Shown: piece after piece, positions 15,856 to 21,918 of the stretch
Layout: each line of letters starts with the position of its first letter
Position numbering within the stretch: the first letter of the stretch is position 1
Origin: Prevotella sp. UBA2456
GTDB taxonomy: Bacteria > Bacteroidota > Bacteroidia > Bacteroidales > Bacteroidaceae
NCBI GenBank assembly: GCA_002342415.1
Contig: DDPY01000022.1
Location: 62,001-126,000 of the forward strand
Length of the DNA stretch: 64,000 nucleotides
Reading direction: 5' to 3'
Notes under the pieces: model-generated
What the model was told of the DNA's origin: nothing
The model's input: only the letters and a program-made list of their open reading frames with translations
Databases searched by the model: none
Made by a program: the position numbers and the translations under genes

Positions 15856-15931
15856 AACTCCTCGCGTACCGCGCGTACATGCGGTACGCGTAATATTTTC
15901 AAAATTAAGTGTATTAAGTGTATGTGTATTG
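15822..15931. repeat. Long nested inverted repeat at the end of the VirE-like gene
   Basis: The 25-base arms at 15822-15846 and 15907-15931 are complementary at 24 positions. Inside them an imperfect T/A-rich stretch leads to a 10-bp GC stem, CGCGTACCGC (15863-15872) with GCGGTACGCG (15881-15890). The whole can fold as one hairpin of about 110 bases that includes the last eleven codons of the VirE-like gene. It may act as a terminator or RNA processing signal, or as a DNA structure recognised by the element. Confidence 0.8.
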
Positions 15932-15957
15932 AAAGTGAAGAGTAAAATATAGAGAAT

Positions 15958-16173
15958 ATGATTGAAGAAAGAGACTATACGAAGCAAGAACTGGCGGATT
16001 TGTTCTTCCCCAACACAAAACGCCCTGAAGCCCGCATCAAGGCACTCTGGCGCGAGGTGAACGGCTGTCCGGAACTGGTGGAGGCGCTCCGACACCTACG
16101 CTGGAATCCCCGCAGTCACAGCTATACCAAGCGGCAGATAGAGGTGATGAAGGAACTGCTCTGCAGAGACTGA
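15958..16173 (+). CDS. Small DUF4248-like protein
   Basis: A 71-residue basic protein, MIEERDYTKQELADLFFPNT at the N-terminus, then RIKALWREVNGCPELVEALR and the C-terminal KRQIEVMKELL helix. Size, predicted all-helical make-up with a helix-turn-helix look, and position directly after a VirE/DUF3874 gene match DUF4248 proteins of Bacteroidetes, a family without known function. It starts 27 bp after the outer inverted-repeat arm and probably shares the VirE transcript if that hairpin does not stop it. DNA binding is an inference from the helix-turn-helix appearance only. Confidence 0.65.
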   Translation: MIEERDYTKQELADLFFPNTKRPEARIKALWREVNGCPELVEALRHLRWNPRSHSYTKRQIEVMKELLCRD

Positions 16174-16213
16174 ATTATTTTCAGGAAAGTTACGATTTTT
16201 TTGAAAAAAATCG

Positions 16214-16221
16214 TAACTTTG
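16214..16221 (+). promoter_or_regulatory. Bacteroidetes -7 element (TAACTTTG)
   Basis: TAnnTTTG match whose expected start point, a few bases downstream, coincides with the first unit of the 8-bp array at 16229. The array would therefore form the 5' UTR of the four-helix-bundle gene. Confidence 0.6.
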
Positions 16222-16228
16222 CAGGGGG

Positions 16229-16300
16229 AATGTCGCGATGTCGATATATCGAGATGTCGAAATATCGAAAAGTCGATATATCGAGATATCGAAATGTTGA
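16229..16300. repeat. 8-bp TCGA array, upstream copy (9 units)
   Basis: Nine uninterrupted octamers of the form NNNNTCGA, mainly GATGTCGA, TATATCGA, AATATCGA and GATATCGA, run in perfect 8-bp register; the first and last are slightly degenerate. Neighbouring units create palindromes such as TCGATATATCGA. The array ends 20 bases before the four-helix-bundle ATG and matches the downstream array at 17071-17126 in sequence and orientation. Confidence 0.92.
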
Positions 16301-16319
16301 ATTAAAAAAGAAAAAAACA

Positions 16320-17063
16320 ATGCTTGAAATCAGCAGATTTGGCTTTTATTGGCTTGACACATGGATTCTGGGGAATGTTATTCAGCTGGCGACGCAGGAT
16401 TTTTGTATCCGTTATCTAAACCGCACTAACGACCCTTGTGGACGTCAGTTTGACCAGATGACGCAGGCTGCACGCTCAGTACCTGCCAACATCGCTGAGG
16501 GCAGCTCACGCCACTCTACCTCCAGGGAGACGGAGATGAAACTTACGGACGTGGCAAGAGCAAGCCTGGCAGAGTTGGCTAACGACTACCTTAACTGGCT
16601 TCTGCGACAGGAGTGCATGCCATGGTCGGTCAATTCCAGAGACTATCAGGCCGTTGTCGGCGTTCAGTTGGACCGCCCTGAATATAAAGACGATGTACTG
16701 CACATGAGTAGCATCCATATCCTTGCCCAGAAACATAAGTTCGACCAGTGGATAAACAGGAGTGATTCTGCCGTCGCCGCCAACTGTTTGTTAGTGCTGT
16801 GCCATCGGCTGATTCAGATGATAGGCCGCCAGATGGATACACTGCTGAAGACTTTCAGGGAGGAGGGAGGATTCACCGAAGGGCTCACAGCAGAGCGGTT
16901 GGCCTACCGTAAGGAGCAGAGCGTAGAAGGCGGCGCTCCTTCCTGTCCTGTCTGCGGTCAGCCCATGATAAGGCGGACGGCCAAGAAAGGCATCCATTCA
17001 GGCCGCGAGTTCTGGAGTTGCAGCCGCTATCCTGAATGCACTGGAACGCGCAGTATCACGTGA
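16320..17063 (+). CDS. Four-helix-bundle (S23/Avd-like) protein with C-terminal zinc ribbon
   Basis: A 247-residue protein. The N-terminal half carries the 23S-intervening-sequence/four-helix-bundle signature: FDQMTQAARSVPANIAEGSS (about residues 42-61) and a following long helix with LTDVARASLAELANDYLNWL. The C-terminus is a topoisomerase-type zinc ribbon with Cys 209, 212, 234 and 240 (CPVCGQPMIRRTAKKG, FWSCSRYPEC). This layout matches proteins named four helix bundle suffix domain proteins. ATG 16320 is chosen because the frame upstream is only the translated 8-bp repeat. A promoter at 16214, a 9-unit repeat before the gene, a 7-unit repeat after it and a terminator make it a self-contained cassette. 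The bundle family is basic and tied to RNA; the function here is unknown. No reverse transcriptase is nearby, so it is not part of a diversity-generating retroelement. Confidence 0.85.
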   Translation: MLEISRFGFYWLDTWILGNVIQLATQDFCIRYLNRTNDPCGRQFDQMTQAARSVPANIAEGSSRHSTSRETEMKLTDVARASLAELANDYLNWLLRQECMPWSVNSRDYQAVVGVQLDRPEYKDDVLHMSSIHILAQKHKFDQWINRSDSAVAANCLLVLCHRLIQMIGRQMDTLLKTFREEGGFTEGLTAERLAYRKEQSVEGGAPSCPVCGQPMIRRTAKKGIHSGREFWSCSRYPECTGTRSIT

Positions 17064-17070
17064 CAATAAA

Positions 17071-17126
17071 GATGTCGAGATGTCGAAATATCGATATATC
17101 GACATATCGAATTATCGGAATATCGA
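17071..17126. repeat. 8-bp TCGA array, downstream copy (7 units)
   Basis: Seven octamers in register: GATGTCGA twice, then AATATCGA, TATATCGA, CATATCGA, ATTATCGG and AATATCGA. It starts 8 bases after the four-helix-bundle stop and its last units form the left arm of the terminator at 17114-17154. Confidence 0.92.
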
Positions 17127-17154
17127 AAAAAAAGCGATATTCCGATTTTTTTTT
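17114..17154 (+). terminator. Rho-independent terminator built from the TCGA array
   Basis: ATCGGAATATCG (17114-17125) pairs perfectly with CGATATTCCGAT (17135-17146) around an A-rich loop and is followed by a run of nine T. Confidence 0.92.
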
Positions 17155-17207
17155 GATAACTCGGACATCTGCGGACATAGGCAGACAAAACGCCCTCTGG
17201 AATGTCG

Positions 17208-17215
17208 TACCTTTG
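17208..17215 (+). promoter_or_regulatory. Bacteroidetes -7 element (TACCTTTG)
   Basis: TAnnTTTG match 75 bases upstream of the HU-like gene ATG. The GC-rich leader contains a GAGCCAC/GTGGCTC hairpin. Confidence 0.58.
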
Positions 17216-17290
17216 TGTTGTCAGCCCGGGGAGCCACACGGTCGTGGCTCAGGGAAACACCAAGTCCCCTACTGGCGAGGGGCAACGAGA

Positions 17291-17854
17291 ATGGCACTGA
17301 ACGTGCAGATGTACAAAGTTCACAACCACATGACCAACGAAGACCTGGTGATGGCGCGGTTGGTCAACCAGCAGACGCTCGACTTCAACGCGCTCTGCGA
17401 GTATCTGGCCGACGGCAGCACGGTGACCGCTGCCGACGTAGCCGCCGTGATGAAGCAGATTGAGATGCGACTGCCCCTGGTACTGTGTCTCAACGCCAAG
17501 GTGGTATGCTCGCCCGAGGGGCTCACCTTCCGCCCGAAGGTGTCGGGAGCCATCACCCAGAGCGAGCTGAAGGCCAAGCTGGAGGCGAAGAAGCTCGCCG
17601 ACCCCTCGCTCGACATCGACGTCGACCGCGCCCTGGAGCTCAGCGACCTCTCCACCGGCGACCTCACCGCCACCATCGCCATCGACCTGCCGAAGAAGTG
17701 GGAGGAGCGCTTCAAGTCGAAGGTGGAGTTCAAGCGCGTAGCGAAGGGTGTCGCCACCGTGGAAGCTGAAACCTCCCCCGACCCCTCCCAAGGAGGGGAG
17801 ACTACCGGCGGAACGACCACTGAGGGCGGCGGCCCGAGCGATGAGGGACTTTAG
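17291..17854 (+). CDS. HU/IHF-like DNA-binding protein
   Basis: A 187-residue protein with the layout of the HU-like family that accompanies VirE and amidase genes in Bacteroidetes: MALNVQMYKVHNHM at the start, a helical part with LDFNALCEYLADGSTVTAAD and VAAVMKQIEMRLPLVLCLNA, then the beta arm region (VCSPEGLTFRPKVSGAITQS). Residues 165-187 are a low-complexity Gly/Thr/Glu tail. ATG 17291 is preferred; the long upstream open frame runs back into the repeat array and terminator of the preceding gene. It has its own promoter at 17208. DNA binding follows from the family, not from direct evidence. Confidence 0.72.
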   Translation: MALNVQMYKVHNHMTNEDLVMARLVNQQTLDFNALCEYLADGSTVTAADVAAVMKQIEMRLPLVLCLNAKVVCSPEGLTFRPKVSGAITQSELKAKLEAKKLADPSLDIDVDRALELSDLSTGDLTATIAIDLPKKWEERFKSKVEFKRVAKGVATVEAETSPDPSQGGETTGGTTTEGGGPSDEGL

Positions 17855-17868
17855 TTTAGTTGACAGTT

Positions 17869-17925
17869 CTTTGACCTGAAGGTCAAAGCGAGCGGAGCTC
17901 GTGGGAGAGTTGAGAGTTAACTCTC
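17869..17925 (+). other. Hairpin-rich leader of the smalltalk gene
   Basis: Stem CTTTGACC/GGTCAAAG (17869-17888) is followed by the palindrome GAGAGTTAACTCTC (17912-17925), which contains one GAGTTAACTC copy at 17914, the same 10-mer found in the two 22-bp arrays. AGTTGAG-type heptamers are mixed in. It could act as terminator for the HU-like gene or as a leader structure. Confidence 0.6.
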
Positions 17926-17969
17926 TCCTCCCTCCTCCTTAAAAAACTTACCTTAAAAAAATAAACAAA

Positions 17970-18080
17970 ATGATGAAAAAAGAAACTTGGAGAACAATTT
18001 TGCAGATTCTGGCGAGCATCATCTCATCGGTCATCACCGCCTTGAGCACCACCAGCTGCATGGGACATGGACCGTTTTAA
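17970..18080 (+). CDS. Smalltalk peptide
   Basis: A 36-residue peptide starting MMKKETWRTILQILASII, followed by a hydrophobic stretch and a TTSC motif near the end. It matches the small Bacteroidetes peptides annotated as smalltalk proteins: a conserved KKETW start, one hydrophobic segment, and Cys following a Thr/Ser run as in a lipobox. It is placed between the HU-like and amidase genes, the position it usually has. A membrane or lipid-anchored location is inferred from the hydrophobic segment; the function is unknown. Too short for most gene finders. Confidence 0.82.
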   Translation: MMKKETWRTILQILASIISSVITALSTTSCMGHGPF

Positions 18081-18115
18081 TGTTCAATGATCAATGTTCA
18101 ATGTTCAATGAATAA
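18081..18115. repeat. Heptamer array TTCAATG in the smalltalk-amidase gap
   Basis: About five 7-bp units (TGTTCAA, TGATCAA, TGTTCAA, TGTTCAA, TGAATAA) fill the 37-bp gap from the smalltalk stop to the amidase start. This is the same CAATGTT family as the 15-unit array at 32974-33078. Confidence 0.85.
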
Positions 18116-18117
18116 AG

Positions 18118-18540
18118 ATGAGAAAAATTTCCCTGATTGTGGTGCACTGTTCGGCGGTACGGCCGTGGAAAGAGAGCTCGGCGGCAGACATCGATGGATG
18201 GCACAAGGACAAAGGCTGGAAGGGCATCGGCTACCACTACGTCGTACGGCGCGACGGCACCGTAGAACCGGGACGGCCGCCGGAGGTGATAGGATCGCAC
18301 GTGGTAGGCCACAACGCGCATAGCATCGGCGTTTGCTATGAGGGCGGACTGGATGCCTTGGGACAGAAGGCTGACACGCGCACACCGGAGCAGCGCAAGG
18401 CTCTGCGGACACTGTTGGAAGAGCTGCACAGGCAATATCCTCGTGCACTCATCGTGGGTCATCACGACCTGAACCCGCAGAAGGACTGCCCCTGCTTCGA
18501 TGCTGTCAGCGAATACAGCGACCTGCAACCGACACTCTGA
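18118..18540 (+). CDS. N-acetylmuramoyl-L-alanine amidase (T7 lysozyme-like)
   Basis: A 140-residue Amidase_2-fold enzyme that cleaves the bond between N-acetylmuramic acid and the stem peptide of peptidoglycan. The zinc ligands are visible: His in IVVHCSAV (residue 10), His in the VVGHNAHS or GHHDL segments, and Cys in NPQKDCPCFD. GIGYHYVVRRDGTVEPGRP is typical of the family. There is no signal peptide, so export would need lysis or a partner. It closes the VirE/HU/smalltalk gene set and is followed by a strong terminator. Phage endolysin-like in size. Confidence 0.92.
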   Translation: MRKISLIVVHCSAVRPWKESSAADIDGWHKDKGWKGIGYHYVVRRDGTVEPGRPPEVIGSHVVGHNAHSIGVCYEGGLDALGQKADTRTPEQRKALRTLLEELHRQYPRALIVGHHDLNPQKDCPCFDAVSEYSDLQPTL

Positions 18541-18548
18541 ACAAGAAT

Positions 18549-18580
18549 GGGCTGACCCTACAAGGTCAGCCCGTTTTTTT
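18549..18580 (+). terminator. Rho-independent terminator after the amidase
   Basis: GGGCTGACC and GGTCAGCCC form a 9-bp stem with a CTACAA loop, followed by GTTTTTTT. Confidence 0.95.
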
Positions 18581-18582
18581 AC

Positions 18583-18610
18583 TACTACGAATTACGCGAA
18601 TTATACGAAT
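18583..18610. repeat. Short ACGAATT repeat
   Basis: Three spaced copies of the type ACGAATT/GCGAATT/ACGAATT occur in the gap between the amidase terminator and the convergent GT4 gene. Confidence 0.5.
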
Positions 18611-18630
18611 TTTTTACTTACCTCTCACCA

Positions 18631-19782
18631 CTAAAAAAGGATGGACTCCCACTGTGAGATAATCCGTGAGATGTCATATTGACGGGCTATGGTGAGTGCT
18701 TCGGCTGATTTGGCCTGCCAGTCGAGGGTTGTCGACTCATATAGCCTCTGAGCCAGTTCTTCGACATGGCCATTCTTGAAGTACAGGGCAAAGTCACCCA
18801 TGATTTCCTGACACATCGGGAGATTAGATGTAATGATAGGCAGACCATGTGACATGGCCTCTACCAAAACCAATGGCATACCTTCCCATCGGGAGCTCAG
18901 CACATAGACCTGGGCCTGGGAGTAGTAGGCCTGGATGTTGTTGGTGAAGGGATGCAGGTGTATGCGGTCTTGCAGCATGTAGGAGGCAATCTTCTCACGG
19001 TAAAGCTGCTCCTCGGGCCCTTCGCCCACGATGTCGAGCGTCCATTCGTTGTCCTGTCGGGCAAAGAGGTGGAATGCATCGATGAGCAGGTCGAACCCTT
19101 TGTGCAGGTGCGAGAAGCGCCCGACGGCCAGGAATCTCTTTGACAGTCCGTTAGAAGGCTGTCCGGGCTTGAGTGTCAGCGGATTGTAGATGACACGGGT
19201 GGGGAAGTGGTACTGACGGGCATCGTACTGGCAGAGCACCACCGTATGGTCCAGCTTCTCCAACTGCCACTCGTAGTGCTTGCGCAGCTCTTCGCCAATA
19301 TACAGGGAGTCCTTGCCATAGAGTGCTTCGTAGGAGTTGTGTATCCACCCGATGAGCCTGCTGTTTCCTAACTGCTTCTTGCAGGCTGCCAGCCGTACGG
19401 CGAGTGGTGCATGGACCCCGATGATGGCGTCATACCGTCCTGTCTGTAGCTCCCTTGTCAAGGCCCGTCGTAGTGGTGCGGGGAAGGAGCTGTGAGCATA
19501 GAGGTCGGAGGTCAGCCTTGTCTGGGGTATCACCTTCCGGTAGAGGATGCTATAGGCTTTACAAGCGAGTTTTTTCCAATAGCCGACAAGGGGATAACGG
19601 AAGAAGCGGTAGCGGATGTTGGCTTCTCCCAAGCCGTAGAGCGACGTGTCTTGGCTGTCTTGGCTGTCAAAGGTCACAATCGTCACATCATGCCGTTTAG
19701 CCAGTTCTTTGGCAATGACGGCTGTGACGCGCTGGACACCGCCAATGGAAAAGATGGAGTCTACCAGGAAACAGATCTTCAT
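18631..19782 (-). CDS. Glycosyltransferase family 4
   Basis: A 383-residue GT4. The N-terminus MKICFLVDSIFSIGGVQRVT holds the glycine-rich loop, VGRFSHLHKGFDLLIDAF marks the second domain, and SSRWEGMPLVLVEAMSHGLP contains the E(x7)E donor-binding signature. It overlaps the upstream GT4 gene by 4 bp (ATGA), indicating translational coupling, and is the last gene of a three-gene unit starting at 21841. It probably builds a side chain of the surface glycan. The donor sugar is not predictable. Confidence 0.9.
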   Translation of the reverse strand: MKICFLVDSIFSIGGVQRVTAVIAKELAKRHDVTIVTFDSQDSQDTSLYGLGEANIRYRFFRYPLVGYWKKLACKAYSILYRKVIPQTRLTSDLYAHSSFPAPLRRALTRELQTGRYDAIIGVHAPLAVRLAACKKQLGNSRLIGWIHNSYEALYGKDSLYIGEELRKHYEWQLEKLDHTVVLCQYDARQYHFPTRVIYNPLTLKPGQPSNGLSKRFLAVGRFSHLHKGFDLLIDAFHLFARQDNEWTLDIVGEGPEEQLYREKIASYMLQDRIHLHPFTNNIQAYYSQAQVYVLSSRWEGMPLVLVEAMSHGLPIITSNLPMCQEIMGDFALYFKNGHVEELAQRLYESTTLDWQAKSAEALTIARQYDISRIISQWESILF

Positions 19783-20978
19783 ACGCTTGTCCTTTCTATA
19801 TGGGTTAATGCCTCAAAGAACTCCTGGGCATAGCGCTCTTTGCCGAACAGCTTGGAACGGTTGAGGGCAGCCTGACTCATGGCTTGCCTTTTCTCCGGGT
19901 GATGGTAGAGGTCGAGGATGGCCTGGGCGAGGTTCTTGACAAAGTAATAGTCTGTGGTGAGGAGTATGGCGCTCTCTGCTGTTACTTCCTCGGGGATGCC
20001 ACCGCGACGGGTGCTGATAATAGGCAATCCCATCGCCTGTGCCTCTAAGACCGTAGTAGGGAAGGGATCATCCCATACGGAGGGGATGACGGCCGCGTCT
20101 GCCATTGACAGATAGTCGGGCATCTTGTTGTAGGGCACAAAACCCGTGAAGATGATTCTGTCGCCTAATGGTTCTGCCAGGTCTTTTAGCTTTTTGATAA
20201 AACCATTCTCGTTGGTGGTGTTGCCGAAGAACGAACTTCCGATAACCAGGAGTTTGATGGCTGGATAGTTCTTGAGCAGGCGGATGGCCTCAATGAGCTG
20301 CATAATACCTTTCTCCTCATTGATGCGACCGCTATAGATGAGCACAAAATCTTGGTCACCTAATCCCAGCGTATTCCTTGCAGGAGGAGTGGCCGATTGG
20401 GAGAAGGCATCGAGGTTGATGCCGTTATAGACCGATGTCGTCTTAGTGTCATCGGTGTTGACGGTTAAGACGCACGATTTGATGTAGTCAGAGACAGTAA
20501 TAATCCCGTCGGCTGCTTCATAGATGGCGCGGCACTGAGGCACGGCCGAGGTCAGTTTCTCGTTGTGCAGATGATAGACCAGTCGGGCGTTGGTAGCCTC
20601 CTTCAGCCTCAGGGCGTAGCCCGGGCGGTTCTCCAATATGATGATGTCGTAGTCCTGCTGCCTGATGTGGCGAAGGGCCTCGTGCAGGAAATACTCGATG
20701 GTATAGTGATAGTATCCTTCGTGGTGAGTCTTTTTGAAGAAGCGTTTCTTCAGTTTCGCCCATACGCTGTTCATCTTGATATAGTGGTAGTGGTTGACCT
20801 TGGACTTGCATGCAAGGTGCTGCTCCACATCTGGATGCCAGATGCTGTAGACGGTGATGTCGTGCAGATGGTGCTGGTCGTTATACTCCAGATAGAAGTC
20901 CACCAGATTCTCCACGGCTCCTCCCTGTACGGCAGGAACTGGCAGTATGCCCGATGTCAGGATGGCTATCTTCATCAT
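19779..20978 (-). CDS. Glycosyltransferase family 4
   Basis: A 399-residue GT4 with MKIAILTSGILPVPAVQGGA at the start (glycine-rich loop), FVLIYSGRINEEKGIMQLIE as the first strand-helix of the donor domain, and DPFPTTVLEAQAMGLPIIST with an acidic pair equivalent to E(x7)E. GGIPEEVTAESAILLT is the usual donor-phosphate loop. It overlaps both neighbours by 4 bp, so the three genes are one operon. The start is placed at MMKIAIL; either Met is possible. Confidence 0.9.
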   Translation of the reverse strand: MMKIAILTSGILPVPAVQGGAVENLVDFYLEYNDQHHLHDITVYSIWHPDVEQHLACKSKVNHYHYIKMNSVWAKLKKRFFKKTHHEGYYHYTIEYFLHEALRHIRQQDYDIIILENRPGYALRLKEATNARLVYHLHNEKLTSAVPQCRAIYEAADGIITVSDYIKSCVLTVNTDDTKTTSVYNGINLDAFSQSATPPARNTLGLGDQDFVLIYSGRINEEKGIMQLIEAIRLLKNYPAIKLLVIGSSFFGNTTNENGFIKKLKDLAEPLGDRIIFTGFVPYNKMPDYLSMADAAVIPSVWDDPFPTTVLEAQAMGLPIISTRRGGIPEEVTAESAILLTTDYYFVKNLAQAILDLYHHPEKRQAMSQAALNRSKLFGKERYAQEFFEALTHIERTSV

Positions 20979-21841
20979 TTGTCGGTTTTAGGTGTAATGG
21001 GTGCCCAGAAGTCCTCGGTGCTCTTGCCGTTGGCGAAGTGGTAGAAGTCTGTGACCACGGAGAAGCTGTCGTCAGTGAACTGCTGATCCTTGCTCTCGAT
21101 GAAGCAGAGCGGCACCTCACCGATGAACGATGCCCAGCGGCTGTAGGTGCTCCACGGTCCGAGGATTCGGTCGCAAAGAGACAGCGTGTATAGGTCGAGG
21201 ATGTCGCCCGAGGGCTCCTTGCCGAACCGATGGCAGCGGCATCCTTCAAAAATGCTGACGTCAAATGGTTCGTTGCTGCTGATGAAGAAGGCCACGCGGC
21301 GGTCCTTGTATATATCCTGAATCCGCAGCATGAACTGGTGGAACTCCTCCAAGGTGTAGTAGTAGCGGCCGTTGTAGAAGGTCTTATAGTCTCCGTGGCG
21401 GATATGAACGCCCACGATGATGTCGGCCTCTTTCTTGATAAGGGCAATCATCTGTTCCGCCTTCTGCATTATCTCCTCGCGAGGGCGGAAGATGTGCTGC
21501 AGCTCGCGCTTGGTCTGTGCTAAGTAGCGTGTGTCGTGCATAGTCTTCCAACCTTTCTTGAAACCTAAGAAATGGAATATCCTGTCCCAGGACTTGTTGT
21601 GGGTGACTTTCCAGGTCAGTCCCTTGTAGTTGTTCCAGCCGTTGCCACGCTCCAGATACCACTTCTGCCACAGGGGGAAATGGATGAACGGGCAATGCAG
21701 CAGGTTGGGGAAGTCCTCGATGGTCCAGTCGTAGAAGATAATGACCATCTGGCGCTGCTCAGCAATACACTGAGCCACGCTGGTGACGTAGGTCCAAAGG
21801 CGGTTACACGTCTGTCCGGGGGCATCGCAGATGACTCGCAT
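20975..21841 (-). CDS. Fucosyltransferase-like protein (HxRxGDY motif, GT11-like)
   Basis: A 288-residue protein with the N-terminal CDAPGQTCNRLWTYVTSVAQ, similar to the GxGNQLFQY start of GT11 enzymes, and the motif VGVHIRHGDY near residue 140, the GDP-fucose binding signature of alpha-1,2 and alpha-1,6 fucosyltransferases. FISSNEPFDVSIFEG and DLYTLSLCDRILGPWSTYSR fit the following conserved segments. The complete GDP-fucose pathway (manC, gmd, fcl) is encoded at 43167-46499, which supports fucose as donor. ATG 21841 is chosen, because the longer frame starts at a TTG inside the promoter element at 21857. First gene of the three-gene unit. Confidence 0.75.
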   Translation of the reverse strand: MRVICDAPGQTCNRLWTYVTSVAQCIAEQRQMVIIFYDWTIEDFPNLLHCPFIHFPLWQKWYLERGNGWNNYKGLTWKVTHNKSWDRIFHFLGFKKGWKTMHDTRYLAQTKRELQHIFRPREEIMQKAEQMIALIKKEADIIVGVHIRHGDYKTFYNGRYYYTLEEFHQFMLRIQDIYKDRRVAFFISSNEPFDVSIFEGCRCHRFGKEPSGDILDLYTLSLCDRILGPWSTYSRWASFIGEVPLCFIESKDQQFTDDSFSVVTDFYHFANGKSTEDFWAPITPKTDK

Positions 21842-21856
21842 CGTTTCTTTATTATG

Positions 21857-21864
21857 CAAATTTA
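21857..21864 (-). promoter_or_regulatory. Bacteroidetes -7 element (TAAATTTG)
   Basis: TAnnTTTG match on the minus strand 15 bases before the ATG at 21841; it fixes the start of the fucosyltransferase-like gene. Confidence 0.6.
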
Positions 21865-21918
21865 ATTATTATATTTCAATTCAAGGAATGGGTGCTGAGT
21901 AGTTACCATGCTGGCGCA

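Noticed and set aside
15822..15931. Integron attC or ICE attachment site
   Set aside because: No integrase and no attC-type core sites were seen; kept only as an unexplained hairpin.
14563..16095. Minus-strand reading frame of 510 codons
   Set aside because: It is the antisense of the VirE-like gene with high His/Val/Arg composition and no recognisable domain; caused by GC-rich codon use of the real gene.
16320..17063. Diversity-generating retroelement accessory gene (avd)
   Set aside because: The bundle fold is Avd-like, but there is no reverse transcriptase or template/variable repeat pair in the window, and the C-terminal zinc ribbon is not an Avd feature.
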